Assembly (NCBI GenBank): GCA_036971475.1
Contig: JBAIZL010000007.1
Location: 36,208,283 to 36,272,282 of the forward strand
Source of the DNA: Prosapia bicincta
Taxonomy: Eukaryota > Arthropoda > Insecta > Hemiptera > Cercopidae
Length of the DNA: 64,000 nucleotides
Reading direction: 5' to 3'
Shown piece after piece: positions 11,195 through 24,080 of this stretch; the stretch's first letter is position 1; the number at the start of each line of letters is the position of its first letter. The notes under the pieces are model-generated. The model saw nothing but the letters and a program-made list of their open reading frames with translations. It was not told the DNA's origin and did not search any database. The translations under genes were made by a program, and so were the position numbers.

Positions 11195-13610
11195 AGTTTA
11201 TCAACATTTGCTCATCACGAATATGATATTGTTTAGCTTAGGTTATGTGTACAAATATCGGCATGTGCTGAAAAACCCTCCTAGTTATTTGCGGTAGTAG
11301 TATAATTTCATATTTATTAAACAATCTGTTGGAATTTAAATAATACGAGATTGGTTTGTTTACTTATTGTTGGATCGTGGGAACTAGGAACTACTTTGTG
11401 GGTGTCTATCGTTTCCGAGAATTTTACAATGTTGCTTTACGCTCGAAGTGGGAGTTGAGCTTGATTTTGTAAACTGTTGGTTTTAAGGTTGTCGTCCTTT
11501 TGTTTTGTTATTTCCTGCTAAAACTATATACATTATTAAAACAACGATTCGACAAATCATGCACCTACAATTACATACAACTGCACTTATAAATTACATA
11601 TTAAACTTAAGTTATAAACGTATACAATATTGGTTTAGATACAATACCATTTTCGTGTGGAATATTCCAGTATAAAACTATTTTATATTACAAATATAAT
11701 TAGTGTGGCAATAAATAAATATCAATAGTTATTTACCAATTACATTTGTCAGATAATTGAGATGATAGTAAAACTATTTGGTATTCTTAAACAATTAAAA
11801 CGTAATTAAGCAAGAGGATTCTGTAACAAAAGAAAATTTACAGCGACTGTAAAAATTATTTTCATATTTTAAATTAATTTTAAAATTGTATTTATTCTTT
11901 TTGCAAACCATTGGTATAGACTCAAGTATGACTATACCTTCATATGCCTGCAAAAAAATTGCCATCTATATAGGTTATTTTTTTAAGGTAAAAACCAAAC
12001 ATTCGATTTTTGTTCTTAAGTCCAATAGCCCATGTCGATTGGGAGAATGTAACAACGTGAGCTTTTATGGAATTCCAAACTTTTGGAAAAAAGGAGATTT
12101 ACACTTGTAAATTAGTTTCATGAATTAAAAAAAAAAACAATAATCTACGAATTCGAGGGGTTATACGCCTACCGTTAAAACCTGCCATTGATAAATAAGC
12201 CAAGGGCCATTCTATTTAACTATTTATTATGTATTTAAAATTTACTTAACTAGTTCAAAGTATTTATCTGACATCCCTAGTTTTGCTGGTTTATTACCAC
12301 GACAGGAGGCAAGGGTCGAGCGCAATCAGAGGCACAGATTTGCTGAATTAAAAATTTCCGCTACAATGTCGGCGCAAATTGTCCTTAAGTTGTGAGATTT
12401 TATGGAAAACCACCAAGATAAAACGTTAAAAAATGTTTTTCCATGTGCACTATTACTTCAATGTAAACGATATAAATACTTTCTTATTATTGAGATATAA
12501 AAGAAACATATTTATACTCTGTCTCCCTCAAGAAAATCCATTTCGAGACATCCCCAGGAAAAGTTTGTAAGTGCTAGTCTACGATATATTAAGTGATGTC
12601 ACAAAAAGTTATAAACGCAAGATATAATACTTTACTCACCTGGCAGTGACTATAAATACAGTAGTGTAATTTAAAATTTTTTGGAAGGTTTCTTTTTAAC
12701 GAAACCATTTGATCCCTATGCATTTCTCTCTTTCGTCAACCTTTCAGACATGTTACTCCTAAAAGCTGTAACACCCCCTGAAATTGTCAAGGTCAGAACC
12801 AGGCCTGTTCAACTCATTAATGCTTGTATAATGCCAAATGTTTTGTACTTCGTCATTAATTTTTTTTGGACATATAGTGGCCCACTAGAGAATAAATATG
12901 TAACAATTAGAAATGATTAAATTGCACTTAGATAAAGCCTGGCTTAATATAGCTTCGAATTGTTATATTCATTTAGAGAGACTGATACTGTTCCTATCAC
13001 ATTATTTCCTGTAATATCCAACGCTCTTTCGTTTCTAATTAAGAATGTATCTTTGCTTCTTGAAAATCGACAAAGTCTGACAGCAGGATTTAAAAAAAAC
13101 TCGTAGATGAATATATTTTGTATTGATGTGTCTCACAGGAATGTTTAGTTCGATTTATCAATATAATTATTTTTTTAAAGTAAATTTCTACTTCAATCAG
13201 TTAATATAACTATCAATTTCCTTTAATTACAATTAATATAAATATGTATATAGATATGTCAGTATAACAATAAATGCCAAATAGAAAGCGAATTTCCTAA
13301 CAATTTTCGATTTTCCTTTCTATGTAACTTGGTTGAAGTATTACTTTTGTTTGTTGCTATTTATATGCTTTCATTTTTCGTCGCTTGCATTGTTTCGAAG
13401 TTGTTTTCGCTTTCCTTTCGCAATGTCCGTTTGTAAAGCAAGGTTCGATAACGTTAATATAGTTTGTTTATTCATTCTTTTCATTCATTTTTGAATGGTT
13501 GTGTGATAACCAAGGCATCAATTTAGGTTGTGCAGTGGAAGTTTCGACGACAACCAGAGGGGGGCAGAAGGAAATTTCATATACATCTAACTAGAAAAGA
13601 ACATTTCTAA
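11195..13610. other. AT-rich non-coding stretch
   Basis: No gene was recognised. Two short forward open frames (11886-12110, 74 residues; 12681-12920, 79 residues) show no known motif, no good start context and AT-driven composition, so they are not called as genes. No tandem repeats were seen. Confidence 0.45.
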
Positions 13611-13615
13611 CTATG

Positions 13616-13688
13616 GGAAAGTTGGCTCGGTGCCAAAGGACTAGACTTCGAACATGAAGATATACAGTTCGAATCCTACTAAGAACTT
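13616..13688 (+). repeat. tRNA-like SINE head or decayed tRNA
   Basis: A box-A-like word TGGCTCGGTGCC (13623-13634) and a box-B-like word AGTTCGAATCC (13666-13676) are spaced as in a tRNA, with GGACTAGACTTC between them resembling an anticodon arm. The acceptor and T stems do not pair properly, so this is unlikely to be a working tRNA. A tRNA-derived SINE head with an internal RNA polymerase III promoter is the best reading. The following 13690-13860 AT-rich part could be its tail. Confidence 0.4.
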
Positions 13689-13940
13689 TAAATTTTTATA
13701 ATTTAAATATTGCATAAATATTTGAAAACACTGTATTAATATCAATAGGATGAAAGGAATTTATTTGAACTTGATTGGATGAATAAAAACGTATTTTAAT
13801 AACGATTGAAATTTTGTACAAGTTATATATCAGGAGAAATAATGGAAGGAATTGAAAAAGAAGAAAGAAAAAGATGGCTTGTGTATTAAATATTTTTTAT
13901 TTTACCACTTCTTCCTCTTATACTCGGAACTTTCGTATAA

Positions 13941-16900
13941 AGATTAGACACATAACTATTTCCACTAGAGAGTAGGTTCACAATCCTGCAAACGTAAGGC
14001 ATAAACCTTTCCTGCGTCTCAGATTAGATACATAACTGTTCCCACTATAGAGTAGGTTCACAATCCTGCAAACGTAAGCCATAAACCTTTCCTGCGTCTC
14101 AGATTAGATATATAACTTCCCACTAAAGAGTAGGTTCACAATCCTGCAAACGTAAGCCATAAACCTTCCCTGCGTCTCAGATTAGATACATAACTTCCCA
14201 CTAAAGAGTAGGTTCACAATCCTGCAAACGTAAGCAATAAACCTTCCCTGCGTCTCAGATTAGATACATAACTTCCCACTAAAGAGTAGGTTCACAATCC
14301 TGCAAACGTAAGCCATAAACCTTCCCTGCGTCTCAGATTAGATACATAACTTCCCACTAAAGAGTAGGTTCACAATCCTGCAAACGTAAGCCATAAACCT
14401 TCCCTGCGTCTCAGATTAGATACATAACTTCCCACTAAAGAGTAGGTTCACAATCCTGCAAACGTAAGCCATAAACCTTCCCTGCGTCTCAGATTAGATA
14501 CATAACTTCCCACTAAAGAGTAGATTCACAATCCTGCAAACGTAAGCCATAAACCTTCCCTGCGTCTCAGATTAGATACATAACTTCCCACTAAAGAGTA
14601 GGTTCACAATCCTGCAAACGTAAGCCATAAACCTTTCCTGCGTCTCAGATTAGATACATAACTTCCCACTAAAGAGTAGGTTCACAATCCTGCAAACGTA
14701 AGCAATAAACCTTCCCTGCGTCTCAGATTAGATACATAACTTCCCACTAAAGAGTAGGTTCACAATCCTGCAACCGTAAGCCATAAACCTTTCCTGCGTC
14801 TCAGATTAGATACATAACTTCCCACTAAAGAGTAGGTTCACAATCCTGCAAACGTAAGCCATAAACCTTTCCTGCGTCTCAGATTAGATACATAACTTCC
14901 CACTAAAGAGTAGGTTCACAATCCTGCAAACGTAAGCAATAAACCTTCCCTGCGTCTCAGATTAGATACATAACTTCCCACTAAAGAGTAGGTTCACAAT
15001 CCTGCAAACGTAAGCCATAAACCTTTCCTGCGTCTCAGATTAGATACATAACTTCCCACTAAAGAGTAGATTCACAATCCTGCAAACGTAAGCCATAAAC
15101 CTTCCCTGCGTCTCAGATTAGATACATAACTATTCCCACTAGAGAGTAGATTCACAATCCTGCAAACGTAAGCCATAAACCTTTCCTGCGTCTCAGATTA
15201 GATACATAACTTCCCACTAAAGAGTAGGTTCACAATCCTGCAAACGTAAGCCATAAACCTTCCCTGCGTCTCAGATTAGATACATAACTTCCCACTAAAG
15301 AGTAGGTTCACAATCCTGCAAACGTAAGCCATAAACCTTCCCTGCGTCTCAGATTAGATACATAACTTCCCACTATAGGGTAGGTTCACAATCCTGCAAA
15401 CGTAAGCAATAAACCTTCCCTGCGTCTCAGATTAGATACATAACTTCCCACTAAAGAGTAGGTTTACAATCCTGGAAACGTAAGCAATAAACCTTCCCTG
15501 CGTCTCAGATTAGATACATAACTTCCCACTAAAGAGTAGGTTCACAATCCTGCAAACGTAAGCCATAAACCTTTCCTGCGTCTCAGATTAGATACATAAC
15601 TTCCCACTAAAGAGTAGGTTCACAATCCTGCAAACGTAAGCCATAAACCTTTCCTGCGTCTCAGATTAGATACATAACTTCCCACTAAAGAGTAGGTTCA
15701 CAATCCTGCAAACGTAAGCAATAAACCTTCCCTGCGTCTCAGATTAGATACATAACTTCCCACTAAAGAGTAGATTCACAATCCTGCAAACGTAAGCCAT
15801 AAACCTTCCCTGCGTCTCAGATTAGATACATAACTTCCCACTAAAGAGTAGGTTCACAATCCTGCAAACGTAAGCCATAAACCTTCCCTGCGTCTCAGAT
15901 TAGATACATAACTTCCCACTATAGAGTAGGTTCACAATCCTGCAAACGTAAGCAATAAACCTTCCCTGCGTCTCAGATTAGATACATAACTATTCCCACT
16001 AGAGAGTAGATTCACAATCCTGCAAACGTAAGCCATAAACCTTTCCTGCGTCTCAGATTAGATACATAACTTCCCACTAAAGAGTAGATTCACAATCCTG
16101 CAAACGTAAGCCATAAACCTTTCCTGCGTCTCAGATTAGATACATAACTGTTCCCACTATAGAGTAGGTTCACAATCCTGCAAACGTAAGCAATAAACCT
16201 TCCCTGCGTCTCAGATTAGATACATAACTTCCCACTAAAGAGTAGGTTCACAATCCTGCAAACGTAAGCCATAAACCTTCCCTGCGTCTCAGATTAGATA
16301 CATAACTTCCCACTAAAGAGTAGGTTCACAATCCTGCAAACGTAAGCCATAAACCTTCCCTGCGTCTCAGATTAGATACATAACTTCCCACTATAGGGTA
16401 GGTTCACAATCCTGCAAACGTAAGCAATAAACCTTCCCTGCGTCTCAGATTAGATACATAACTTCCCACTAAAGAGTAGGTTTACAATCCTGGAAACGTA
16501 AGCAATAAACCTTCCCTGCGTCTCAGATTAGATACATAACTTCCCACTAAAGAGTAGGTTCACAATCCTGCAAACGTAAGCCATAAACCTTTCCTGCGTC
16601 TCAGATTAGATACATAACTTCCCACTAAAGAGTAGGTTCACAATCCTGCAAACGTAAGCCATAAACCTTTCCTGCGTCTCAGATTAGATACATAACTTCC
16701 CACTAAAGAGTAGGTTCACAATCCTGCAAACGTAAGCAATAAACCTTCCCTGCGTCTCAGATTAGATACATAACTTCCCACTAAAGAGTAGATTCACAAT
16801 CCTGCAAACGTAAGCCATAAACCTTCCCTGCGTCTCAGATTAGATACATAACTTCCCACTAAAGAGTAGGTTCACAATCCTGCAAACGTAAGCCATAAAC

Positions 16901-19900
16901 CTTCCCTGCGTCTCAGATTAGATACATAACTTCCCACTATAGAGTAGGTTCACAATCCTGCAAACGTAAGCAATAAACCTTCCCTGCGTCTCAGATTAGA
17001 TACATAACTTCCCACTAAAGAGTAGGTTTACAATTCTGGAAACGTAAGCAATAAACCTTCCCTGCGTCTCAGATTAGATACATAACTTCCCACTAAAGAG
17101 TAGGTTCACAATCCTGCAAACGTAAGCCATAAACCTTTCCTGCGTCTCAGATTAGATACATAAATTCCCACTAAAGAGTAGGTTCACAATCCTGCAAACG
17201 TAAGCAATAAACCTTCCCTGCGTCTCAGATTAGATACATAACTTCCCACTAAAGAGTAGGTTCACAATCCTGCAAACGTAAGCCATAAACCTTTCCTGCG
17301 TCTCAGATTAGATACATAACTTCCCACTAAAGAGTAGGTTCACAATCCTGCAAACGTAAGCCATAAACCTTTCCTGCGTCTCAGATTAGATACATAACTT
17401 CTCACTAAAGAGTAGGTTCACAATCCTGCAAACGTAAGCCATAAACCTTTCCTGCGTCTCAGATTAGATACATAACTTCCCACTAGAGAGTAGGTTCACA
17501 ATCCTGGAAACGTAAGCAATAAACCTTCCCTGCGTCTCAGATTAGATACATAACTTCCCACTAAAGAGTAGGTTCACAATCCGGGAAACGTAAGCAATAA
17601 ACATTTCCTGCTTCTCAGATTAGATACATAACTTCCCACTAAAGAGTAGGTTCACAATCCTGCAAACGTAAGCCATAAACCTTCCCTGCGTCTCAGATTA
17701 AATAAATAACTTCCCACTAAAGAGTAGGTTCACAATCTTGCAAACGTAAGCCATAAACCTTTCCTGCGTCTCAGATTAGATACATAACTTCCCACTAAAG
17801 AGTAGGTTCACAATCCTGCAAACGTAAGCCATAAACCTTTCCTGCGTCTCAGATTAGATACATAACTTCCCACTAAAGAGTAGGTTCACAATCCTGCAAA
17901 CGTAAGCCATAAACCTTTCCTGCGTCTCAGATTAGATACATAACTTCCCACTAAAGAGTAGGTTCACAATCCTGCAAACGTAAGCCATAAACCTTTCCTG
18001 CGTCTCAGATTAGATACATAACTTCCCACTAGAGAGTAGGTTCACAATCCTGGAAACGTAAGCAATAAACCTTTCCTGCGTCTCAGATTAGATACATAAC
18101 TTCCCACTAAAGAGTAGGTTCACAATCCTGGAAACGTAAGCAATAAACCTTTCCTGCTTCTCAGATTAGATACATAACTTCCCACTAAAGAGTAGGTTCA
18201 CAATCCTGCAAACGTAAGCCATAAACCTTTCCTGCGTCTCAGATTAGATACATAACTTCCCACTAAAGGGTAGGTTCACAATCCTGCAAACGTAAGCCAT
18301 AAACCTTCCCTGCGTCTCAGATTAGATACATAACTTCCCACTAAAGAGTAGGTTCACAATCCTGCAAACGTAAGCCATAAACCTTTCCTGCTTCTCAGAT
18401 TAGATACATAACTTCCCACTAAAGAGTAGGTTCACAATCCTGCAAACGTAAGCCATAAACCTTTCCTGCGTCTCAGATTAGATACATAACTTCCCACTAA
18501 AGGGTAGGTTCACAATCCTGCAAACGTAAGCCATAAACCTTCCCTGCGTCTCAGATTAGATACATAACTTCCCACTAAAGAGTAGGTTCACAATCCTGCA
18601 AACGTAAGCCATAAACCTTTCCTGCTTCTCAGATTAGATACATAACTTCCCACTAAAGGGTAGGTTCACAATCCTGCAAACGTAAGCCATAAACCTTCCC
18701 TGCGTCTCAGATTAGATACATAACTTCCCACTAAAGAGTAGGTTCACAATCCTGCAAACGTAAGCCATAAACCTATCCTGCGTCTCAGATTAGATACATA
18801 ACTTCCCACTAAAGAGTAGGTTCACAATCCGGGAAACGTAAGCAATAAACATTTCCTGCTTCTCAGATTAGATACATAACTTCCCACTAAAGAGTAGGTT
18901 CACAATCCTGCAAACGTAAGCCATAAACCTTCCCTGCGTCTCAGATTAAATAAATAACTTCCCACTAAAGAGTAGGTTCACAATCTTGCAAACGTAAGCC
19001 ATAAACCTTTCCTGCGTCTCAGATTAGATACATAACTTCCCACTAAAGAGTAGGTTCACAATCCTGCAAACGTAAGCCATAAACCTTTCCTGCGTCTCAG
19101 ATTAGATACATAACTTCCCACTAAAGAGTAGGTTCACAATCCTGCAAACGTAAGCCATAAACCTTTCCTGCGTCTCAGATTAGATACATAACTTCCCACT
19201 AAAGAGTAGGTTCACAATCCTGCAAACGTAAGCCATAAACCTTTCCTGCGTCTCAGATTAGATACATAACTTCCCACTAGAGAGTAGGTTCACAATCCTG
19301 GAAACGTAAGCAATAAACCTTTCCTGCGTCTCAGATTAGATACATAACTTCCCACTAAAGAGTAGGTTCACAATCCTGGAAACGTAAGCAATAAACCTTT
19401 CCTGCTTCTCAGATTAGATACATAACTTCCCACTAAAGAGTAGGTTCACAATCCTGCAAACGTAAGCCATAAACCTTTCCTGCGTCTCAGATTAGATACA
19501 TAACTTCCCACTAAAGGGTAGGTTCACAATCCTGCAAACGTAAGCCATAAACCTTCCCTGCGTCTCAGATTAGATACATAACTTCCCACTAAAGAGTAGG
19601 TTCACAATCCTGCAAACGTAAGCCATAAACCTTTCCTGCTTCTCAGATTAGATACATAACTTCCCACTAAAGAGTAGGTTCACAATCCTGCAAACATAAG
19701 CCATAAACCTTTCCTGCGTCTCAGATTAGATACATAACTTCCCACTAAAGGGTAGGTTCACAATCCTGCAAACGTAAGCCATAAACCTTCCCTGCGTCTC
19801 AGATTAGATACATAACTTCCCACTAAAGAGTAGGTTCACAATCCTGCAAACGTAAGCCATAAACCTTTCCTGCTTCTCAGATTAGATACATAACTTCCCA

Positions 19901-20983
19901 CTAAAGGGTAGGTTCACAATCCTGCAAACGTAAGCCATAAACCTTCCCTGCGTCTCAGATTAGATACATAACTTCCCACTAAAGAGTAGGTTCACAATCC
20001 TGCAAACGTAAGCCATAAACCTATCCTGCGTCTCAGATTAGATACATAACTTCCCACTAAAGAGTAGGTTCGCAATCCTGGAAACGTAAGCAATAAACCT
20101 TCCCTGCGTCTCAGATTAGATACATAACTTCCCACTAAAGAGTAGGTTCACAATCCTGGAAACGTAAGCAATAAACCTTCCCTGCGTCTCAGATTAGATA
20201 CATAACGTCCCACTAAAGAGTAGGTTCACAATCCTGGAAACGTAAGCAATAAAACTTTCCTGCGTCTCAGAATAGATATATAACTTCCCACTAAAGAGTA
20301 GGTTCACAATCCTGCAAACGTAAGCCATAAACCTTTCCTGCGTCTCAGATTAGATACATAACTGTTCCCACTATAGAGTAGGTTCACAATCCTGCAAACG
20401 TAAGCCATAAACCTTTCCTGCGTCTCAGATTAGATACATAACTTCCCACTAAAGAGTAGGTTCACAATCCTGCAAACGTAAGCCATAAACCTTTCCTGCG
20501 TCTCAGATTAGATACATAACTTCCCACTAAAGGGTAGGTTCACAATCCTGCAAACGTAAGCCATAAACCTTCCCTGCGTCTCAGATTAGATACATAACTT
20601 CCCACTAAAGAGTAGGTTCACAATCCTGCAAACGTAAGCCATAAACCTTTCCTGCGTCTCAGATTAGATACATAACTTCCCACTAAAGAGTAGGTTCACA
20701 ATCCTGCAAACGTAAGCAATAAACCTTTCCTGCGTCTCAGATTAGATATATAACTTCCCACTAAAGAGTAGGTTTACAATCCTGCAAACGTAAGCCATAA
20801 ACCTTCCCTGCGTCTCAGATTAGATTCATAACTGTTCCCACTATAGAGTAGGTTCACAATCCTGCAAACGTAAGCCATAAACCTTCCCTGAGTCTCAGAT
20901 TAGATACATAACTATTCCCACTAGAGAGTAGGTTCACAATCCTGCAAACGTAAGCAATAAACCTTCCCTGCGCCTCAAATTAG
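13941..20983. repeat. 78-bp satellite array, 90 units
   Basis: A 78-bp unit beginning AGATTAGATACATAAC and ending CCCTGCGTCTC repeats head to tail. From the first AGATTAG (13941) to the terminal AAATTAGG (20977) is 7,036 bp, which equals 82 units of 78 bp plus 8 units of 80 bp; the eight longer ones carry two extra bases before TCCCACT. Units differ by scattered substitutions only. Variants are shared between distant blocks in the same order, which shows block duplication (1,248 bp = 16 units in one case). No open frame of note exists. This is typical non-coding satellite DNA. Confidence 0.97.
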
Positions 20984-21155
20984 GTAGGTATGTTTGTATT
21001 GGGGGTTTGGCGTCTCCTGTGGATATGCAGCGTCTGTCAGATCTAAATTCACGCTTCCCCTCACGTCGTTCGTTAATGATAATAGTCCCCTTGTAAAAGA
21101 ATCTTTGATTTTGATTAAAGTTTAGAGTTACGTGAAAATTAATTTCATTAAGGGG
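20984..21155. other. Unique junction right of the 78-bp array
   Basis: The array stops at AAATTAGG and passes into unique, moderately GC-rich DNA with no recognised gene. It leads into the first copy of a dispersed repeat. Confidence 0.5.
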
Positions 21156-21360
21156 GTCTGAATTATTTCCTGCACTTGTAAAATGCTTCTTTATTTAGTT
21201 ACAGAAATAATGAAGACTAATTTTCTCTCCGAAACTCGATTATCCAGTTCAGCGGTCTGTCAAATTGTTACTCTGCCCGATTCGCAAGTATAATTCAAGT
21301 ACTGCGGACGAGAACAAAATTAAATTTAATCGGCACAACCAACCGCTAGAAAGCTAACAT
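21156..21360 (+). repeat. Dispersed repeat, copy 1
   Basis: This segment is similar by eye over about 200 bp to 23875-24080, in the same orientation. Shared words include GATTATCCAGTTCA, CGGTCTGTCAAATTGTT, AAGTATAATTCAA, ACTGCGG, CGAGAAC and ACCGCTAGAA, with substitutions and short gaps between them. Similarity may begin earlier, near 21130. It encodes nothing recognisable, so it may be part of an old non-coding transposon. Confidence 0.75.
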
Positions 21361-21891
21361 TTGATCAAGTTACTGTTCCCACGTGGTATTGAAAAATACA
21401 TTCTAAACAAGAAAAAAGTGTTTTTATGTGTTGCCAACCATAAATGGTTTGAAGTTTGACAAAAAATTAAACATAATTTTAAAGCACTATTACTCTCACT
21501 ACTAAGTGTATACAATAAAAGTTTCTTCATAAAACAGAGCACGATTTAAAACCATAATAAAAACAGCTGTTTTACAACAAACCTACCTACAAAGTGCCGG
21601 TTTAGGGATATTAAAAAACAATGTATATTATCAGCAACATTGTTCTCAAAAACTCAAATTACCCACAATACCGTGTAAACTCAAATTTTATTCATACCAC
21701 AGAGCACTATATTATTGTAAATTGCTACAAAATGTCCGGCCAGGATGGATAAAATGAAATTCTCAACATAGGCCTACGTATGCTAGAAGAATGAGGTAAC
21801 TCGGTGCTTTCAGCTGGCGACCTACCTCTCCTTACCGGAATATCTCCACGGTCCACGGTGGAAAAAATCAAATATTTGCATCGTATCCCTT

Positions 21892-21894
<3 letters not shown>
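21361..21894. other. Non-coding stretch
   Basis: No gene was recognised. A 62-residue reverse frame (21354-21542) has no known motif and overlaps the repeat edge. Confidence 0.45.

Positions 21895-21963
<69 letters not shown>
21895..21963. repeat. (TA)n microsatellite
   Basis: About 69 bp of uninterrupted alternating T and A, the fourth such run in the window. Confidence 0.97.
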
Positions 21964-21965
<2 letters not shown>

Positions 21966-22328
21966 AATTACCATCAAATTTTCCATGTATATATTATTTG
22001 TTGTCACAGGACGCTCGGTTTCCAATAATTATATTAATCACTGATTTAAATATAAAATTTTTTCGGTTGGAACTGACCAGTGCTGAGTAAGTCCTTTTCC
22101 ACCACCTCCAAAACATCACTGTAACTGTGACAACCCAGGAACTATTTATTATTCATGCGTCCACCGCGTTTCTCTACCTTTAGACCCTCAGTGCTTCAGT
22201 CGTTTGAAATGTTTGTCTGTGCGCTTATATTTTGTAACGCTTTACGGAACTATGGTTTAAGAATATGGCTAAAGAATACAATTAAAATACGATTCGAATT
22301 GCTTCTTTTTCTGATTTATATTTTGGAG
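21964..22328. other. Unique non-coding stretch
   Basis: No gene, repeat or RNA structure was recognised between the TA run and the 96-bp array. Confidence 0.45.
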
Positions 22329-22953
22329 TTTTAGGATCGAGTCGCAACCTATCTCAAACTCCCTCGCTACCCAGCGCCGAGTTTCCTTAGCGCCGAGCGG
22401 GCTACTTCTGGGATAATCTGATAGTTTTAGGATCGAGTCGCAACCTATCTCAAACTCCCTCGCTACCCAGCGCCGAGTTTCCTTAGCGCCGAGCGGGCTA
22501 CTTCTGGGATAATCTGATAGTTTTAGGATCGAGTCGCAAACCTATCTCAAACTCCCTCGCTACCCAGCGCCGAGTTTCCTTAGCGCCGAGCGGGCTACTT
22601 CTGGGATAATCTGATAGTTTTAGGATCGAGTCGCAAACCTATCTCAAACTCCCTCGCTACCCAGCGCCGAGCGGGCTACTTCTGGGATAATCTGATAGTT
22701 TTAGGATCGAGTCGCAAACCTATCTCAAACTCCCTCGCTACCCAGCGCCGAGCGGGCTACTTCTGGGATAATCTGATAGTTTTAGGATCGAGTCGCAAAC
22801 CTATCTCAAACTCCCTCGCTACCCAGCGCCGAGCGAGTTACCCCTGGGATAATCTGATAGTTTTAAGATCGAGTTGCAACCGATCCCAAACTCCCCCGCT
22901 ACCCAGCGCCTCGTCTCCTCAGCGCTGAGGGGCTACCTGGGATAATCTGACAG
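22329..22953. repeat. 96/81-bp satellite array, 7 units
   Basis: Units start with TTTTAGGATCGAGTCGCAA at 22329, 22425, 22521, 22618, 22699 and 22780, and with the diverged TTTTAAGATC at 22861. Lengths are 96, 96, 97, 81, 81 and 81 bp. The short units lack 16 bp (GAGTTTCCTTAGCGCC) that lie between two GCGCC words, as expected from slippage or recombination between those short direct repeats. The last unit is clearly diverged, as edge units of satellites often are. The array is GC-richer than its flanks. Confidence 0.95.
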
Positions 22954-23874
22954 TTTTGACAGCAGAACTGAAGTTAAAAAAAGAATGGCGTGTCCCCAAC
23001 TAAGTATAGTAGATGGTCAGCACTGGAATATTGCAAATTTTGCATACATTTCATTGCAGACATGATACGTCTCGAATTCTAAAGTAAATGAATCGTAATT
23101 AAGTTACCGACTCTCGTACGATGCTCGCAGTTAATCTTGAATGCCTATGTACTTATTTATTACTAGAACGATTTGGTTTATTATTACCAATCAAGGAATA
23201 GCGTTTGGGCTTGTTGACCGAGAAACCCACCACATTCCATGAGTCATTGCACCCTTACGTTGTACAAGCGCAGAGGGTTGGGACGGTTCCAGGACCGGCT
23301 ATATTAGCCCATTTATTATAACTGAAAGTTGTTAATAAATGTCAACTCTACTCATAATTATAAGAAAAATGATAGCAAAAAACCCGAGGTTTACTTTAGT
23401 GTAACTTAATAAATCATAATCTAAAAGTCATTACAAACGGCTAATATGACACAGTAAACCTTATGTTGTTTGACATCATCTTTGAGCCCGGCATTTTAAA
23501 AGAGAAGATATTAACTCTCGTCACTTCTCCATCACTGAGCAGACCCTTTATAGTTTATGGCCACGGCACTGGGGAGACGTCACGGATCAATGAGACTAAT
23601 GCCTACTTTACATAAGAAACTTCATTTTTTTTATTACGGAATTTAACAAGCTATATCTAATAGACCATAAACGTCGTGAGGTACTTCGTGAAGAATTACT
23701 TGATAAAGGAATGTTCTAAAAGTGAGATTAAATTATCAAGACTGTAAATAACTTAATTTTTAACCACTAGTTATGGTTTGCCACGCTTAAAATAAATTGT
23801 TTCTTGTTTAGACTGTATACTTGAATATGCATGTGAAACGATAAAGTTATTTGAAAGTTAGCTTAGTATTAGGG
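22954..23874. other. Unique non-coding stretch
   Basis: No gene was recognised. Composition is mixed, with several short GC-richer pieces around 23200-23300 and 23510-23590. No repeat or RNA structure stands out. Confidence 0.45.
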
Positions 23875-24080
23875 GTGTGATGTCATTTCCGGTACTTTAA
23901 AATGTACTTTTTATTTAGTTGCAATTATCGTAAAAGAAGTCTAATTTTCTTCCCGAAACGCGATTATCCAGTTCAACGGTCTGTCAAATTGTTGGGTCGC
24001 CCGATTCACAAGTATAATTCAATAACTGCGGCCGAGAACTAAATTACGTTCAATCAACACAGAACCGCTAGAAGGATACG
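23875..24080 (+). repeat. Dispersed repeat, copy 2
   Basis: Diverged direct copy of 21156-21360, about 2.7 kb away. The best-kept core is ATTATCCAGTTCAACGGTCT through GCGGCCGAGAAC. The presence of two copies with substitutions spread evenly suggests an old mobile or duplicated element, not a recent event. Confidence 0.75.
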
